Origin: an uncultured Arsenicibacter sp.
GTDB taxonomy: Bacteria; Bacteroidota; Bacteroidia; Cytophagales; Spirosomataceae
Direction of reading: 5' to 3'
Assembly (NCBI RefSeq): GCF_945952095.1
Contig: NZ_CAMFHL010000008.1
Span: forward strand, 11,664-75,663
DNA: 64,000 nucleotides
The notes under the pieces are model-generated. The model ran no database searches, was not told where the DNA came from, and saw nothing but the letters and a program-made list of their open reading frames with translations. The translations under genes and the position numbers were made by a program. Below, one piece after another: positions 19,108-27,156 of this stretch (within the stretch, counting starts at the first letter, position 1; each line of letters starts with the position of its first letter).

Positions 19108-19989
19108 GTGGCTCGAAAAAAGAAAAAAGTTGGCAAATATCCCGCAGGCCTGATTTTGTTCAGCATGACGCTGGCGCTGTTTCTCATTGGTTTTTGTGGC
19201 TTACTGGCTATTCAGTCAAAACGGCTGGTGACCTACATCCGCGAGAATTACGAGGTGCGGGCATTTCTTGACAAAGACGTAAAGTCCGCTTCCATCGAAC
19301 GGGTAAAAGAGTCGCTGAAAAGCCGGCCGTATGTGGCCATCGCCAACGATACGCCACAGGTTTCATTTGTCTCGAAAGAGCAGGCCGCCCGCGACTTTAT
19401 TGCCGAAACCAAAGAGAATTTCGAGGAATTTCTGGAAGACAACCCGCTCCGCGACAGCTACCGGATTAAACTCCGCGAAGACTATTTTGACGAGACCAAA
19501 CTGAAAGCCATCAAAGACGATCTGGACCAGATCGACGGCGTGGCCGATGTAGTATATCAGGAGAATATTGTGGACAGCATCAACCGGAACATCACCAAAA
19601 TTTACATTGTGATGTCCGTTTTCGCCGTTTTTCTGCTGCTGATCATCGTTGTCCTGATGAACAACACTATCCGCCTTGCCCTGTATTCGCAGCGGTTACT
19701 GATCCGGAGTATGCAGCTGGTAGGCGCCACCAACGGCTTCATTACGCGGCCATTTCTGGTGCGGGGTGTTGGTCAGGGCTTTATCAGCGGCCTGATTGCC
19801 GCCGGTTTAGTAGCCGGTACGCTGCAGCTGGCGCTGTATAACCTGCCGGAGCTTACGGTATTGCAGGAGCCTGTAAAGCTCGCACTGCTGCTGGGCGGTA
19901 TTATTTTACTAGGCGTTTTCATCGGCCTGCTCAGTACGTTTCAGGCCGTCAACCGGTATCTGGGCGTACACCTGGACGATCTTCATTAA
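19108..19989 (+). CDS. ftsX: Cell division protein FtsX
   Basis: A 293-residue inner-membrane protein that, with FtsE, controls peptidoglycan hydrolases at the septum. It has a short basic N-terminus, one helix (about 16-36), an extracytoplasmic domain, and three helices at about 168-192, 222-245 and 255-280. It starts at GTG 19108; the sequence after it (ARKKKKVGKYPAG) fits the family. The order ftsX, DUF3098, uppP, truB, ribF is a conserved Bacteroidota operon. ftsE is not in this window. Confidence 0.92.
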   Translation: MARKKKKVGKYPAGLILFSMTLALFLIGFCGLLAIQSKRLVTYIRENYEVRAFLDKDVKSASIERVKESLKSRPYVAIANDTPQVSFVSKEQAARDFIAETKENFEEFLEDNPLRDSYRIKLREDYFDETKLKAIKDDLDQIDGVADVVYQENIVDSINRNITKIYIVMSVFAVFLLLIIVVLMNNTIRLALYSQRLLIRSMQLVGATNGFITRPFLVRGVGQGFISGLIAAGLVAGTLQLALYNLPELTVLQEPVKLALLLGGIILLGVFIGLLSTFQAVNRYLGVHLDDLH

Positions 19990-20044
19990 CCGATTAACGA
20001 ACCGGCGCCCGCAGGCACCGGCAATTCTATAAATTCGTAAAAAC

Positions 20045-20350
20045 ATGGCAAAAGTCAGTCCTAGAGGAAAAGAAACAACAGCACCGGAAACGGCAGAAAG
20101 CCAGCCGGTTGTATCACGGTTTACGAGCACCCCGAAGCCCGACAAGGCAGCGGCGCTTCCGTTCGGTAAAACAAACTATCAGCTGATGGTCGCCGGTATT
20201 CTGGTCATTCTGCTGGGTTTCTTCGTGATGACGCTGGATAAAGAGACCTTCGGCTTCGGCGCACTAGGCCTGACCGTTGGTCCGCTGATCGTTATGGCCG
20301 GTTTCATCGTTGAATTCTTTGCGATTCTGAAGAAGCCGAATCAGGCATAA
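20045..20350 (+). CDS. DUF3098 membrane protein
   Basis: A 101-residue protein with a disordered, Pro/Thr-rich N-terminal 45 residues and two membrane helices (about 48-65 and 74-93) in the pattern of DUF3098 (LPFGKTNYQLMVAGILVI). It always sits between ftsX and uppP in this operon type, so a role in envelope biogenesis is inferred; no biochemical function is known to me. Confidence 0.85.
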   Translation: MAKVSPRGKETTAPETAESQPVVSRFTSTPKPDKAAALPFGKTNYQLMVAGILVILLGFFVMTLDKETFGFGALGLTVGPLIVMAGFIVEFFAILKKPNQA

Positions 20351-20364
20351 TCATCCGTTTCCCC

Positions 20365-20409
20365 AATCAGCGCAAGGCCTTGCCCCACCGGTAAGGCCTT
20401 GCGCTGATT
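20365..20409. terminator. Long hairpin between DUF3098 gene and uppP
   Basis: A 17-bp perfect stem (20365-20381 with 20393-20409) around GCCCCACCGGT. There is no T-run, so it may attenuate or stabilise the transcript rather than end it, since uppP starts 20 nt later. Confidence 0.6.
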
Positions 20410-20428
20410 CTGCATTTTATACCCATTC

Positions 20429-21295
20429 ATGGACATTCTACACGCAATTTTTCTGGCCATCATCGAGGGCCTGACCGAGTTTTTGCCGGTGTCGTCAACC
20501 GGCCACATGATCATCTACTCGTCGCTGGCCGGTATTGCGAGCGATGAGTTCACCAAGCTCTACACGGTAAACGTGCAGTTTGGCTGTATCCTGTCGGTAC
20601 TTGTCCTGTACCGCCGCCGCTTCCTGATCGACACCCGGACGCGGGAGTCTGAACTGGCCCGCTGGTACACCCTGCTCCCGATCTCGATTCAGCAGAAACT
20701 GGGTTCGTTTGCCGGTGTAATCGACTTTTACCTGAAGCTGTTTGTGGCTTTTCTGCCCGCCGCCGTTATCGGTTTCCTGCTGAACGACTTCATCGACTCA
20801 CTGCTAGAAAACGTGGTTGTTGTGGCCATTTCCCTGCTCCTGGGCGGCATTGTGCTGGTTTATATTGACCGCATCATGCAGCAGCGTACCCGCGATTACG
20901 ACGTAACGTTTCCGGAAGCCCTGCGCATTGGTTTCTTCCAGTGTATTGCCATGATTCCGGGCGTTTCGCGGTCGGCAGCTACCATTATCGGGGGTATGTT
21001 CCAGGGCCTTTCGCGCACCCAGGCCGCCGAGTTTTCGTTTTTCCTTGCCGTGCCGACCATGGCGGCAGCCACGGGCTATAAACTGCTCAAAACCTACAAG
21101 CTGCTGAGCCCCGACGATGTGCAGATACTGCTGATCGGCAACGCCATCGCCTTTGTCGTCGGGCTGCTGGCGATACGCGGCTTTGTCGGCTTCCTGACCC
21201 GTTACGGCTTTAAAGTTTTCGGCTATTACCGAATTATCCTCGGCCTGATCCTGTTAGGTCTGGTAGCATCGGGCGTTAAACTGGATGTCATCTAA
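20429..21295 (+). CDS. uppP: Undecaprenyl-diphosphatase
   Basis: A 288-residue integral membrane enzyme (BacA family) that dephosphorylates undecaprenyl diphosphate to recycle the lipid carrier for peptidoglycan synthesis. Both signature regions are intact: EGLTEFLPVSSTGHM (residues 13-27) and PGVSRSAATIIGG (about 177-189). About eight membrane helices are visible. It is in the ftsX to ribF operon and may confer intrinsic bacitracin tolerance when expressed strongly, as known for the family. Confidence 0.95.
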   Translation: MDILHAIFLAIIEGLTEFLPVSSTGHMIIYSSLAGIASDEFTKLYTVNVQFGCILSVLVLYRRRFLIDTRTRESELARWYTLLPISIQQKLGSFAGVIDFYLKLFVAFLPAAVIGFLLNDFIDSLLENVVVVAISLLLGGIVLVYIDRIMQQRTRDYDVTFPEALRIGFFQCIAMIPGVSRSAATIIGGMFQGLSRTQAAEFSFFLAVPTMAAATGYKLLKTYKLLSPDDVQILLIGNAIAFVVGLLAIRGFVGFLTRYGFKVFGYYRIILGLILLGLVASGVKLDVI

Positions 21296-21348
21296 GCAGC
21301 CGGTATACACAGGCTGACGATTGGTGTCGCAGCTCCGATACAGTATTT

Positions 21349-22083
21349 ATGTCAACTGATTCTGCATTGAAACCAGAAAATCAACCGGCCGATCCCGGGC
21401 AGGTTATTCTCATTGATAAGCCGCTCGAATGGACCTCGTTCGATGTCGTCAAAAAATTAAAGTGGGCCTGTAAGTTTAAGAAAATCGGCCATGCCGGTAC
21501 GCTTGACCCGCTTGCCACCGGTCTGCTTATTCTGTGTACCGGTAAAAAAACAAAGGAAATCGACAGCTACCAGGCACAGGAAAAAGAATATACCGGTACG
21601 CTGGTGCTCGGCCGTACGACCCCGTCGGTCGATCTGGAAACGGAGTTTGACGCCGAATTCGACACGTCTGCCATTACCGCCGACGATGTCAGGGCAGCCG
21701 TAGCACAGCTGACCGGCAGTATTCAGCAGATTCCGCCGATTTATTCAGCCATCCGCGTCAACGGCGAACGGTTGTATGAACGGGCTCGCCGCGGCGAAAC
21801 CGCCGATCAGGTAGAGGGTGGCATCAAAAGCCGGACCGTGGAGATCTCAGCCTTCGACATTACGACTGATACCCTGGGCACCGACCCGTTTCCTACGCTA
21901 CATTTCCGCATCGTTTGTTCAAAAGGCACGTATATTCGCAGTCTGGTCCGCGATCTGGGCCTGCTGCTGCAGAACGGAGCGTATATGAGCAGCCTGCGCC
22001 GCACCCGGATCGGTGCTTTCCGGATCGAAGAGGCCGATTCTATTGAGGGATTTATTGAGACGTTTAAAGCGCAGCCAGTCTGA
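21349..22083 (+). CDS. truB: tRNA pseudouridine(55) synthase TruB
   Basis: A 244-residue enzyme that makes pseudouridine 55 in the T-loop of tRNAs. The catalytic Asp53 is in HAGTLDPLATG, and the other family blocks IDKPLEWTSFDVV, YSAIRVNGERLYERAR and CSKGTYIRSLVRDLG are intact. The short C-terminus without a PUA domain is usual in Bacteroidota. ribF follows after 27 nt. Confidence 0.96.
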   Translation: MSTDSALKPENQPADPGQVILIDKPLEWTSFDVVKKLKWACKFKKIGHAGTLDPLATGLLILCTGKKTKEIDSYQAQEKEYTGTLVLGRTTPSVDLETEFDAEFDTSAITADDVRAAVAQLTGSIQQIPPIYSAIRVNGERLYERARRGETADQVEGGIKSRTVEISAFDITTDTLGTDPFPTLHFRIVCSKGTYIRSLVRDLGLLLQNGAYMSSLRRTRIGAFRIEEADSIEGFIETFKAQPV

Positions 22084-22110
22084 TTATCAGCCGGTGTGCG
22101 CCTGTTACCT

Positions 22111-23040
22111 ATGATTGTTCATACTAGTTTAGATTCGTTTCCGGAACTCTCCTATTCCGTCGTGACCAGTGGTACATTCGACGGCGTTCATCGGGGGCAT
22201 CAGAAAATTCTGGAACGGCTGACAGAGGTTGCCCGCGCCAATAACGGGCAATCGGTACTGCTGACGTACTGGCCCCATCCACGGACGGTGGTGTCGAATG
22301 ATAGCCAGAACCTGAAGCTGCTGACCACGCTCGATGAAAAAATCGCCCTGCTCGAACAGGCGGGGGTCGATCATCTGGTAGTGATTCCGTTCACGCGGTC
22401 GTTTTCACAACTTACCTCCGAAGAGTTTATCCAGTCGATTCTAATTGATAAAATCCGGACCAGAAAACTGGTTATCGGCTATGACCACCGTTTTGGCCGC
22501 GACCGCGAAGGCGGGTTTGATTACATTCAGAAACATCAGGCAGAGTACGGCTTTGAGGTAGAAGAAATTCCGCGTCAGGACGTAGAAGCGGTCGGTGTCA
22601 GTTCCTCGAAAATCCGGCAGGCTCTGGCCGACGGACAGGTACAGACCACGATCAAATTTCTGGGCCGTCCCTACAACCTCAACGGAACGGTTGTTAAAGG
22701 CCGGCAGCTGGGCCGGACCATCGGCTTCCCGACGGCAAATCTGCAGGTCGACGATGCCAATAAGCTTATTCCGGCCAACGGCGTGTATGCGGTCGAAGTA
22801 CTGTACAAAGGCCAGACGTTCGGCGGGATGACCAATATCGGTTTCCGGCCGACGGTTGCAGGAACGCACCAGACCATCGAAACCTACATTTTTGATTTTG
22901 ACAAGGATATTTACGGCGAACATATCCGGTTACTGTTCCGCGAGTTCATCCGGTATGAGCAGAAATTCAGTGGTCTGCCCGCACTGATCGAACAACTCGG
23001 CAAGGATCAGGCGCAGGCCCGCACGCTGCTCGGCCTCTAA
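22111..23040 (+). CDS. ribF: Bifunctional riboflavin kinase/FAD synthetase
   Basis: A 309-residue enzyme from ATG 22111 (a GTG at 22096 would add five residues). The N-terminal nucleotidyltransferase half has GTFDGVHRGHQKIL and the GYDHRFGRDREG motif; the C-terminal flavokinase half has GRTIGFPTANL and GVYAVEV. It makes FMN from riboflavin and FAD from FMN. It is the last gene of the operon, closed by a strong terminator. FAD supply is relevant to the PobA and ferredoxin reductase genes downstream, but no regulatory link is visible. Confidence 0.95.
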   Translation: MIVHTSLDSFPELSYSVVTSGTFDGVHRGHQKILERLTEVARANNGQSVLLTYWPHPRTVVSNDSQNLKLLTTLDEKIALLEQAGVDHLVVIPFTRSFSQLTSEEFIQSILIDKIRTRKLVIGYDHRFGRDREGGFDYIQKHQAEYGFEVEEIPRQDVEAVGVSSSKIRQALADGQVQTTIKFLGRPYNLNGTVVKGRQLGRTIGFPTANLQVDDANKLIPANGVYAVEVLYKGQTFGGMTNIGFRPTVAGTHQTIETYIFDFDKDIYGEHIRLLFREFIRYEQKFSGLPALIEQLGKDQAQARTLLGL

Positions 23041-23044
23041 AAAC

Positions 23045-23079
23045 AAACGCCCGGCTTCCTGAACAGAGGCCGGGCGTTT
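23045..23079 (+). terminator. Rho-independent terminator after ribF
   Basis: AAACGCCCGGC (23045-23055) pairs with GCCGGGCGTTT (23069-23079), followed by a short T-run. It lies between convergent genes. Confidence 0.9.
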
Positions 23080-23095
23080 TATGTTGCAGGCTAAT

Positions 23096-23869
23096 TCAGC
23101 CTTTCGTGCGGTACAGGGTGCCGTTTTCAACAACGTACAGCATACCGTCCATAGCCACAATCAGGCTTACGTCTTTCAGGATACCATCCGGCCCGATCTG
23201 CTCATAATTGCCATTGACGTCGGTCCGGAACAGCGTACCGTCTTTCTCGACACTCCACAGGTAATTCTGGTCGGCCACCATCGCTACCGTATTTTCCCAG
23301 TCGCCTTTTTTGCCCACCTGCTGCCACGTCATGGAGCGGATACTGGTGCGGTAAAGCGTACCGTTTTCGACAGTCCAGAGGTAATCACCCATCGACTCCA
23401 GCATGTCGGCATCCTCAAACTCGCCTTTGCTGCCAATCTGCCGCCACGTGCCGTTTTTAGCGGTTTCGTACAGCGTGCCGTTGGTTTCGATGCTGTAAAG
23501 TTTACCGTTCATGGCTACCATGCCTTCGGTATTCTGCCAGTCGCCGGTTTTACCCACCTGCCGCCATCCGCCCGAAGCAGGATTTGTGCGGTACAGTGAT
23601 CCATCCTCAATCGTCCAGATTTCACCGTCCATGGCTACCAGCACTTCGGCGTGATCAAATTCGCCTTTGGCGCCTATTTGTTCATAATTCCCCTGTTTGT
23701 CGGTTTTAAATAAAGTGCCATCCTGCTCAATACTGTATAAATTGCCGTTCAACGCGGCAACAGCAATCGTATTCTGCCAGTCGCCGGTTTTGCCGACCTG
23801 CTGCCAGCGTTGGGAAAAAGCGACATGCCAGGTTAAGCTGATCAGGAAGATTAGAAAGGTACGTTTCAT
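23096..23869 (-). CDS. Secreted tectonin-like beta-propeller protein
   Basis: A 257-residue exported protein from ATG 23869 with signal peptide MKRTFLIFLISLTWHVAFSQ. The mature part is six repeats of about 40 residues, each like W-x-QVGKTGDWQNT followed by a GNLYSIEQDGTLF strand pair. Repeats alternate between GDWQNT and GEFDHAE versions, giving an 80-residue superperiod. This matches tectonin/TECPR lectin-like propellers, which bind carbohydrate or lipid A in known cases. The ligand here is unknown. It is monocistronic and convergent with ribF. Confidence 0.75.
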   Translation of the reverse strand: MKRTFLIFLISLTWHVAFSQRWQQVGKTGDWQNTIAVAALNGNLYSIEQDGTLFKTDKQGNYEQIGAKGEFDHAEVLVAMDGEIWTIEDGSLYRTNPASGGWRQVGKTGDWQNTEGMVAMNGKLYSIETNGTLYETAKNGTWRQIGSKGEFEDADMLESMGDYLWTVENGTLYRTSIRSMTWQQVGKKGDWENTVAMVADQNYLWSVEKDGTLFRTDVNGNYEQIGPDGILKDVSLIVAMDGMLYVVENGTLYRTKG

Positions 23870-24154
23870 TGGTTTTATGCCATTGATTTTGTGCCGTATC
23901 TCCATGATACGGCAGCATTGCGGCGATCGAAAATAAAATGCAGCTAAAATTCAGTCAATATTTTACCCTGTATATGCTACGATTTTACCAAAATAGTCCT
24001 TTTTTGTAAACGCCTTACCAAATAATTATCCGTTATTTCCGGTATATTTAACTAATCAATTTTAGTGTAAACGTTTACCAAGGGCAAACACACCTGCGGT
24101 AGTCCATTTGATAGATTGACACAGCAATCAGGGGCGGGGGATGGTTATACCTGC

Positions 24155-24496
24155 ATGATAACACTAGCCGACGCGACCAGTTTACTGGAGCAAACAACCG
24201 ACTTATTGCATAATTCGCCGACATCCGAAGCAGGCATACCGTTACTGGATCAGTGGATCGGCGCCTTGCGGCAAGCCCCCAATACGAAACCGATTGCGGA
24301 TGCGCTTGCGACCCTGAAAACCCGGCTACAGGCTGAACCGGCCGATGAAGCCGCTGTCCGGACGTCACTGGGGCAAGTTGCAGACTTACTGTCGGCACTC
24401 AGTCCCGAAACCGGTTCCGAAGGCGAAATGCCATCGCTGCTGGAAGGATTGGCCGCTGCTCTTCGTGAAGCCGGTGAAACATCTATCACCGATTAA
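24155..24496 (+). CDS. Small hypothetical protein, helical
   Basis: A 113-residue soluble protein from ATG 24155 (MITLADATSLLEQTTDLL). It is almost all helical, rich in Leu, Ala, Glu and Asp, with regular heptad-like spacing. I do not recognise a family. The next gene begins 36 nt later on the same strand, so the two may be co-transcribed. Confidence 0.55.
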   Translation: MITLADATSLLEQTTDLLHNSPTSEAGIPLLDQWIGALRQAPNTKPIADALATLKTRLQAEPADEAAVRTSLGQVADLLSALSPETGSEGEMPSLLEGLAAALREAGETSITD

Positions 24497-24531
24497 TTGT
24501 TACGCCAGAAACCAAACCGTCAGTCAGTATC

Positions 24532-24816
24532 ATGAAACTTACGTGGACGTACTACCCCAAAGACGACACCTCATCGGTCACGCTGACGGTCATTTATATT
24601 CCCGCGCTGGACAGCTATAAACTGACCCACGGGGGTTATCTGACCCCTGATAATGTGGCCTATGTCGATCGCGAAACCTACCGGATTTTCGATAACGGCC
24701 CGCTGCCCCACCGGCGGGATGCGTTCCAGCGGCTGCTGCGGATCAGTATACCCGATATGGCGACCGAATCCTTCCGGTTTCAGGAGCTGGCTGTACATCT
24801 GCCGGATCAGCAGTAA
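24532..24816 (+). CDS. Small hypothetical protein
   Basis: A 94-residue soluble protein beginning MKLTWTYYPKDDTSSVTLTV, with alternating beta-strand-like segments and several Tyr and Arg residues. No signal peptide, membrane helix or known motif is seen. Its codon use resembles the neighbours, which supports a real gene. The following 260 nt hold only a short open stretch (about 24865-25023) without a start that could be a decayed fragment. Confidence 0.5.
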   Translation: MKLTWTYYPKDDTSSVTLTVIYIPALDSYKLTHGGYLTPDNVAYVDRETYRIFDNGPLPHRRDAFQRLLRISIPDMATESFRFQELAVHLPDQQ

Positions 24817-25080
24817 ATGAAGCGTTTATGACCTCCTGCTACTAACTCCAGGGCCTGGCTTTAAAGCGCTTCCGCATCAGGCCGTCACAGCAGATTTCAG
24901 AACGATCATCCATATACGCAACTGATCAGGCAGTTTGTGGGCAGCACTATCGACGCGCTTACCAGCAAAGGCATTCGCCCGACCGGCAACGCTTTCTGCC
25001 CGGTAAACAGGCCGTATTATTAGTTATTTTTTACTATAATATATAGTTTATAATAACCATTAACCGATCGGATTATTGTT

Positions 25081-25467
25081 TCAGAAAAATACGACATCAT
25101 TAAAAAAAAAGGCATCATCTTTAAAGATGTATAAGTGAGGATATTTATGCTTATAATGCCATGCGGGCCGCGCATCCTTTGTGGCCAGGACAATCTTTAG
25201 AAAATCAACATAATCAATGATTCTTTCGTGTTCATCAACAATGCGTTTTGACTGAAGCCAGGTCCAGAAATCATCAGCAGACTGATAGAATTCCCAGTTA
25301 TTATGATTAAATAAAAACCGCCAGCCTTTGCAGGATCTGCCAAGGTGAATCTTTTCGGTAAATACGTTCTTCCTTGCTTTAAACGCCGCTAAATCCCCTT
25401 TTTCTGCAATACTGAACAATTCCTGCCAGTCATTTTCAGTAGGTGGTGTACGTGCATAGTAATTCAT
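25081..25467 (-). CDS. Hypothetical protein, AT-rich gene
   Basis: A 128-residue soluble protein rich in aromatic residues (ENDWQELFSIAEKGDLAAF, GWRFLFNHNNWEFYQSADDFW). The composition resembles small immunity-type or SMI1-like proteins, but no family motif is certain. The gene lies in an AT-rich block (about 25030-25860) unlike the rest of the window, a hint of transfer. No toxin or partner gene is adjacent. Confidence 0.55.
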   Translation of the reverse strand: MNYYARTPPTENDWQELFSIAEKGDLAAFKARKNVFTEKIHLGRSCKGWRFLFNHNNWEFYQSADDFWTWLQSKRIVDEHERIIDYVDFLKIVLATKDARPAWHYKHKYPHLYIFKDDAFFFNDVVFF

Positions 25468-25862
25468 TGTGATGGGTGGTAAATGCCATAACTGAATAAG
25501 TGTCTGTTTATCTGCCGGATAGCCATGTACATTTACATCAATATACGTTTCGGGGTGAAAACAACAATATTTTTACATATATAATACAGGAGTTTCTTTT
25601 TAAAATTTAATTATGCACTTTTTTACTCGTTTCTATTTTAGCATAAACATGAATAGCTACACGAAAAACAAGTTTAAAATGACAGTTATATAATTTATTT
25701 ATATAGATTTTAATGAACGTAATGCATAAATTTTAATCTCATTTTTCTGCTGCAAAAGGCATACAGGCAAACAAATTTGAAAAAATTTAAGTTACTTTAA
25801 ATGTACAGCCTGTTTACTTAAATCAAGTAGTTGGTTTAAGCCATTCCTAAAGCAATAAACTT
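25468..25862. other. AT-rich intergenic region, no gene seen
   Basis: Nearly 400 nt of strongly AT-rich DNA between divergent genes. It contains poly-T and TATA-like runs and probably the promoters of both genes. TACTTTAA near 25792 is a weak -7 candidate for the sigma factor gene. No coding frame, tRNA or clear hairpin is seen. Confidence 0.5.
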
Positions 25863-26414
25863 GTGAAACAATCATCTCTCCGCCTCGTCACAGACGAAGC
25901 GCTGGTAGCGCTGTACCTGAACACCACCCAGGAGCGTTATTTTCAGCCGCTCTACCAGCGTCATTACAGGTTAGTGCTCAAGCACTGTCTTACGTTTACA
26001 AAAGACCCGGAATTAGCGCAGGATTTCGCCCAGACTGTTTTTGAAAAAGCGTTGATTAACCTGCACACCTTTAAACACAAAAGTCGTTTTTCGACGTGGT
26101 TATATGTACTGGCGCGTAACTATTGCCTTTCCCAGCAGAGGCGCGATAAGTCCTTCCGGTTTGTAGCGCTTGATGACTATGTGATTACGTTAGCAGATCC
26201 GGCCCCGGCGGCCGAGTATCCGTTCGATGAGTTTATCCATATTTTACACCAGTTACCCGATCTCGAAAAACAGATTCTACGTTTACGGTACGAAAATAAT
26301 CTGAGTATTCCGCACATTGCGGAACAGGTGAATATGCAGCCCTCAGCCGTGAAAATGCGGTTGAAACGCTGTCGGGATAAACTCCGGAAGCAAATCGGCA
26401 GCCTGCCATCCTGA
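25863..26414 (+). CDS. ECF-type RNA polymerase sigma factor
   Basis: A 183-residue sigma-70-family factor starting at GTG 25863. Region 2 (about residues 25-95) contains DPELAQDFAQTVFEKAL and RFSTWLYVLARNYCL; region 4 (about 125-178) contains LPDLEKQILRLRYENNLSIPHIAEQ, the helix-turn-helix. No anti-sigma gene with a membrane helix follows, so its control is not visible. A strong terminator follows, so it is monocistronic. Confidence 0.9.
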   Translation: MKQSSLRLVTDEALVALYLNTTQERYFQPLYQRHYRLVLKHCLTFTKDPELAQDFAQTVFEKALINLHTFKHKSRFSTWLYVLARNYCLSQQRRDKSFRFVALDDYVITLADPAPAAEYPFDEFIHILHQLPDLEKQILRLRYENNLSIPHIAEQVNMQPSAVKMRLKRCRDKLRKQIGSLPS

Positions 26415-26441
26415 TATCGTTATTCTGTAAACACCAGGCAG

Positions 26442-26483
26442 AACAGCCGCATAACCTTTGCGTGTTATGCGGCTGTTTTTTTT
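26442..26483 (+). terminator. Rho-independent terminator after the sigma factor gene
   Basis: AACAGCCGCATAAC (26442-26455) pairs with its complement at 26464-26477, followed by eight T residues. Confidence 0.92.
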
Positions 26484-26578
26484 CAAAATAACTTCCGCAA
26501 TAATTAGATTTTCTCCCTGTTTTTTTAAATTATTGCCAGTCATTTACCCTACTTGACCCTTAACCTTAGCAAACATCA

Positions 26579-27127
26579 ATGACCCGCCTGCTTAGCTTTT
26601 ACCGGCTGATGGCAATCCTGTGCATCAGCCTGCTGCACCTGTATGCAGGAGCACAGTCAACCGCCCCGCCCCAGGCCCCCGGACTGACCTTTATCGCCCG
26701 GTTTAACGTAACGATCGGTCCTCCCTACGTCGTGGGAGAAACGGCCCACGGCCTGCGCCGGATTATTCCGATTACCGGCGGCACCATCGACGGCCCGCAA
26801 CTTAAAGGCACCATTATTCCCGGCGGTGCCGACTGGCAGGTCGTCCGTAAAGACGGAGTTGCCGAAGTAGAGGCGCATTATCAGTTTAAAACCGATGATG
26901 GTGTCACGATTTACATTAAAAACGTTGGTCTGCGTGTGGCCACACCGGAAGTTGCCGCCCGCATCGGTCGCGGCGAACAGGTCAGCCCGTCGGAATATTA
27001 TTTCCGGACGGCGCCGAAATTTGAGGCCCCGGCCGGAAAATACGCCTGGCTCAATGATGCCCTTTACATTGCCAATGCCTACCGCAACCCCGATAACGTG
27101 GTCATCGACATCTGGCAGGTGCGTTAA
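26579..27127 (+). CDS. Secreted DUF3237 protein
   Basis: A 182-residue protein with a signal peptide (MTRLLSFYRLMAILCISLLHLYAGAQ). The rest matches DUF3237: GPLKG-like GGTIDGPQLKGTIIPGGADW, then DGVAEVEAHYQFKTDDGVTIYIKNVG and EYYFRTAPKFEAP. This family forms a small beta-barrel of unknown activity and is often found in catabolic gene sets. It is 29 nt before the MetE-like gene, so it probably starts this operon. Confidence 0.82.
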   Translation: MTRLLSFYRLMAILCISLLHLYAGAQSTAPPQAPGLTFIARFNVTIGPPYVVGETAHGLRRIIPITGGTIDGPQLKGTIIPGGADWQVVRKDGVAEVEAHYQFKTDDGVTIYIKNVGLRVATPEVAARIGRGEQVSPSEYYFRTAPKFEAPAGKYAWLNDALYIANAYRNPDNVVIDIWQVR

Positions 27128-27156
27128 TTCCTGAAAACTACCCTTAACCAATTGAT

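Noticed and set aside
24817..25080. Open stretch of about 50 codons without a start (about 24865-25023)
   Set aside because: Too short and without start; may be a remnant but cannot be supported.
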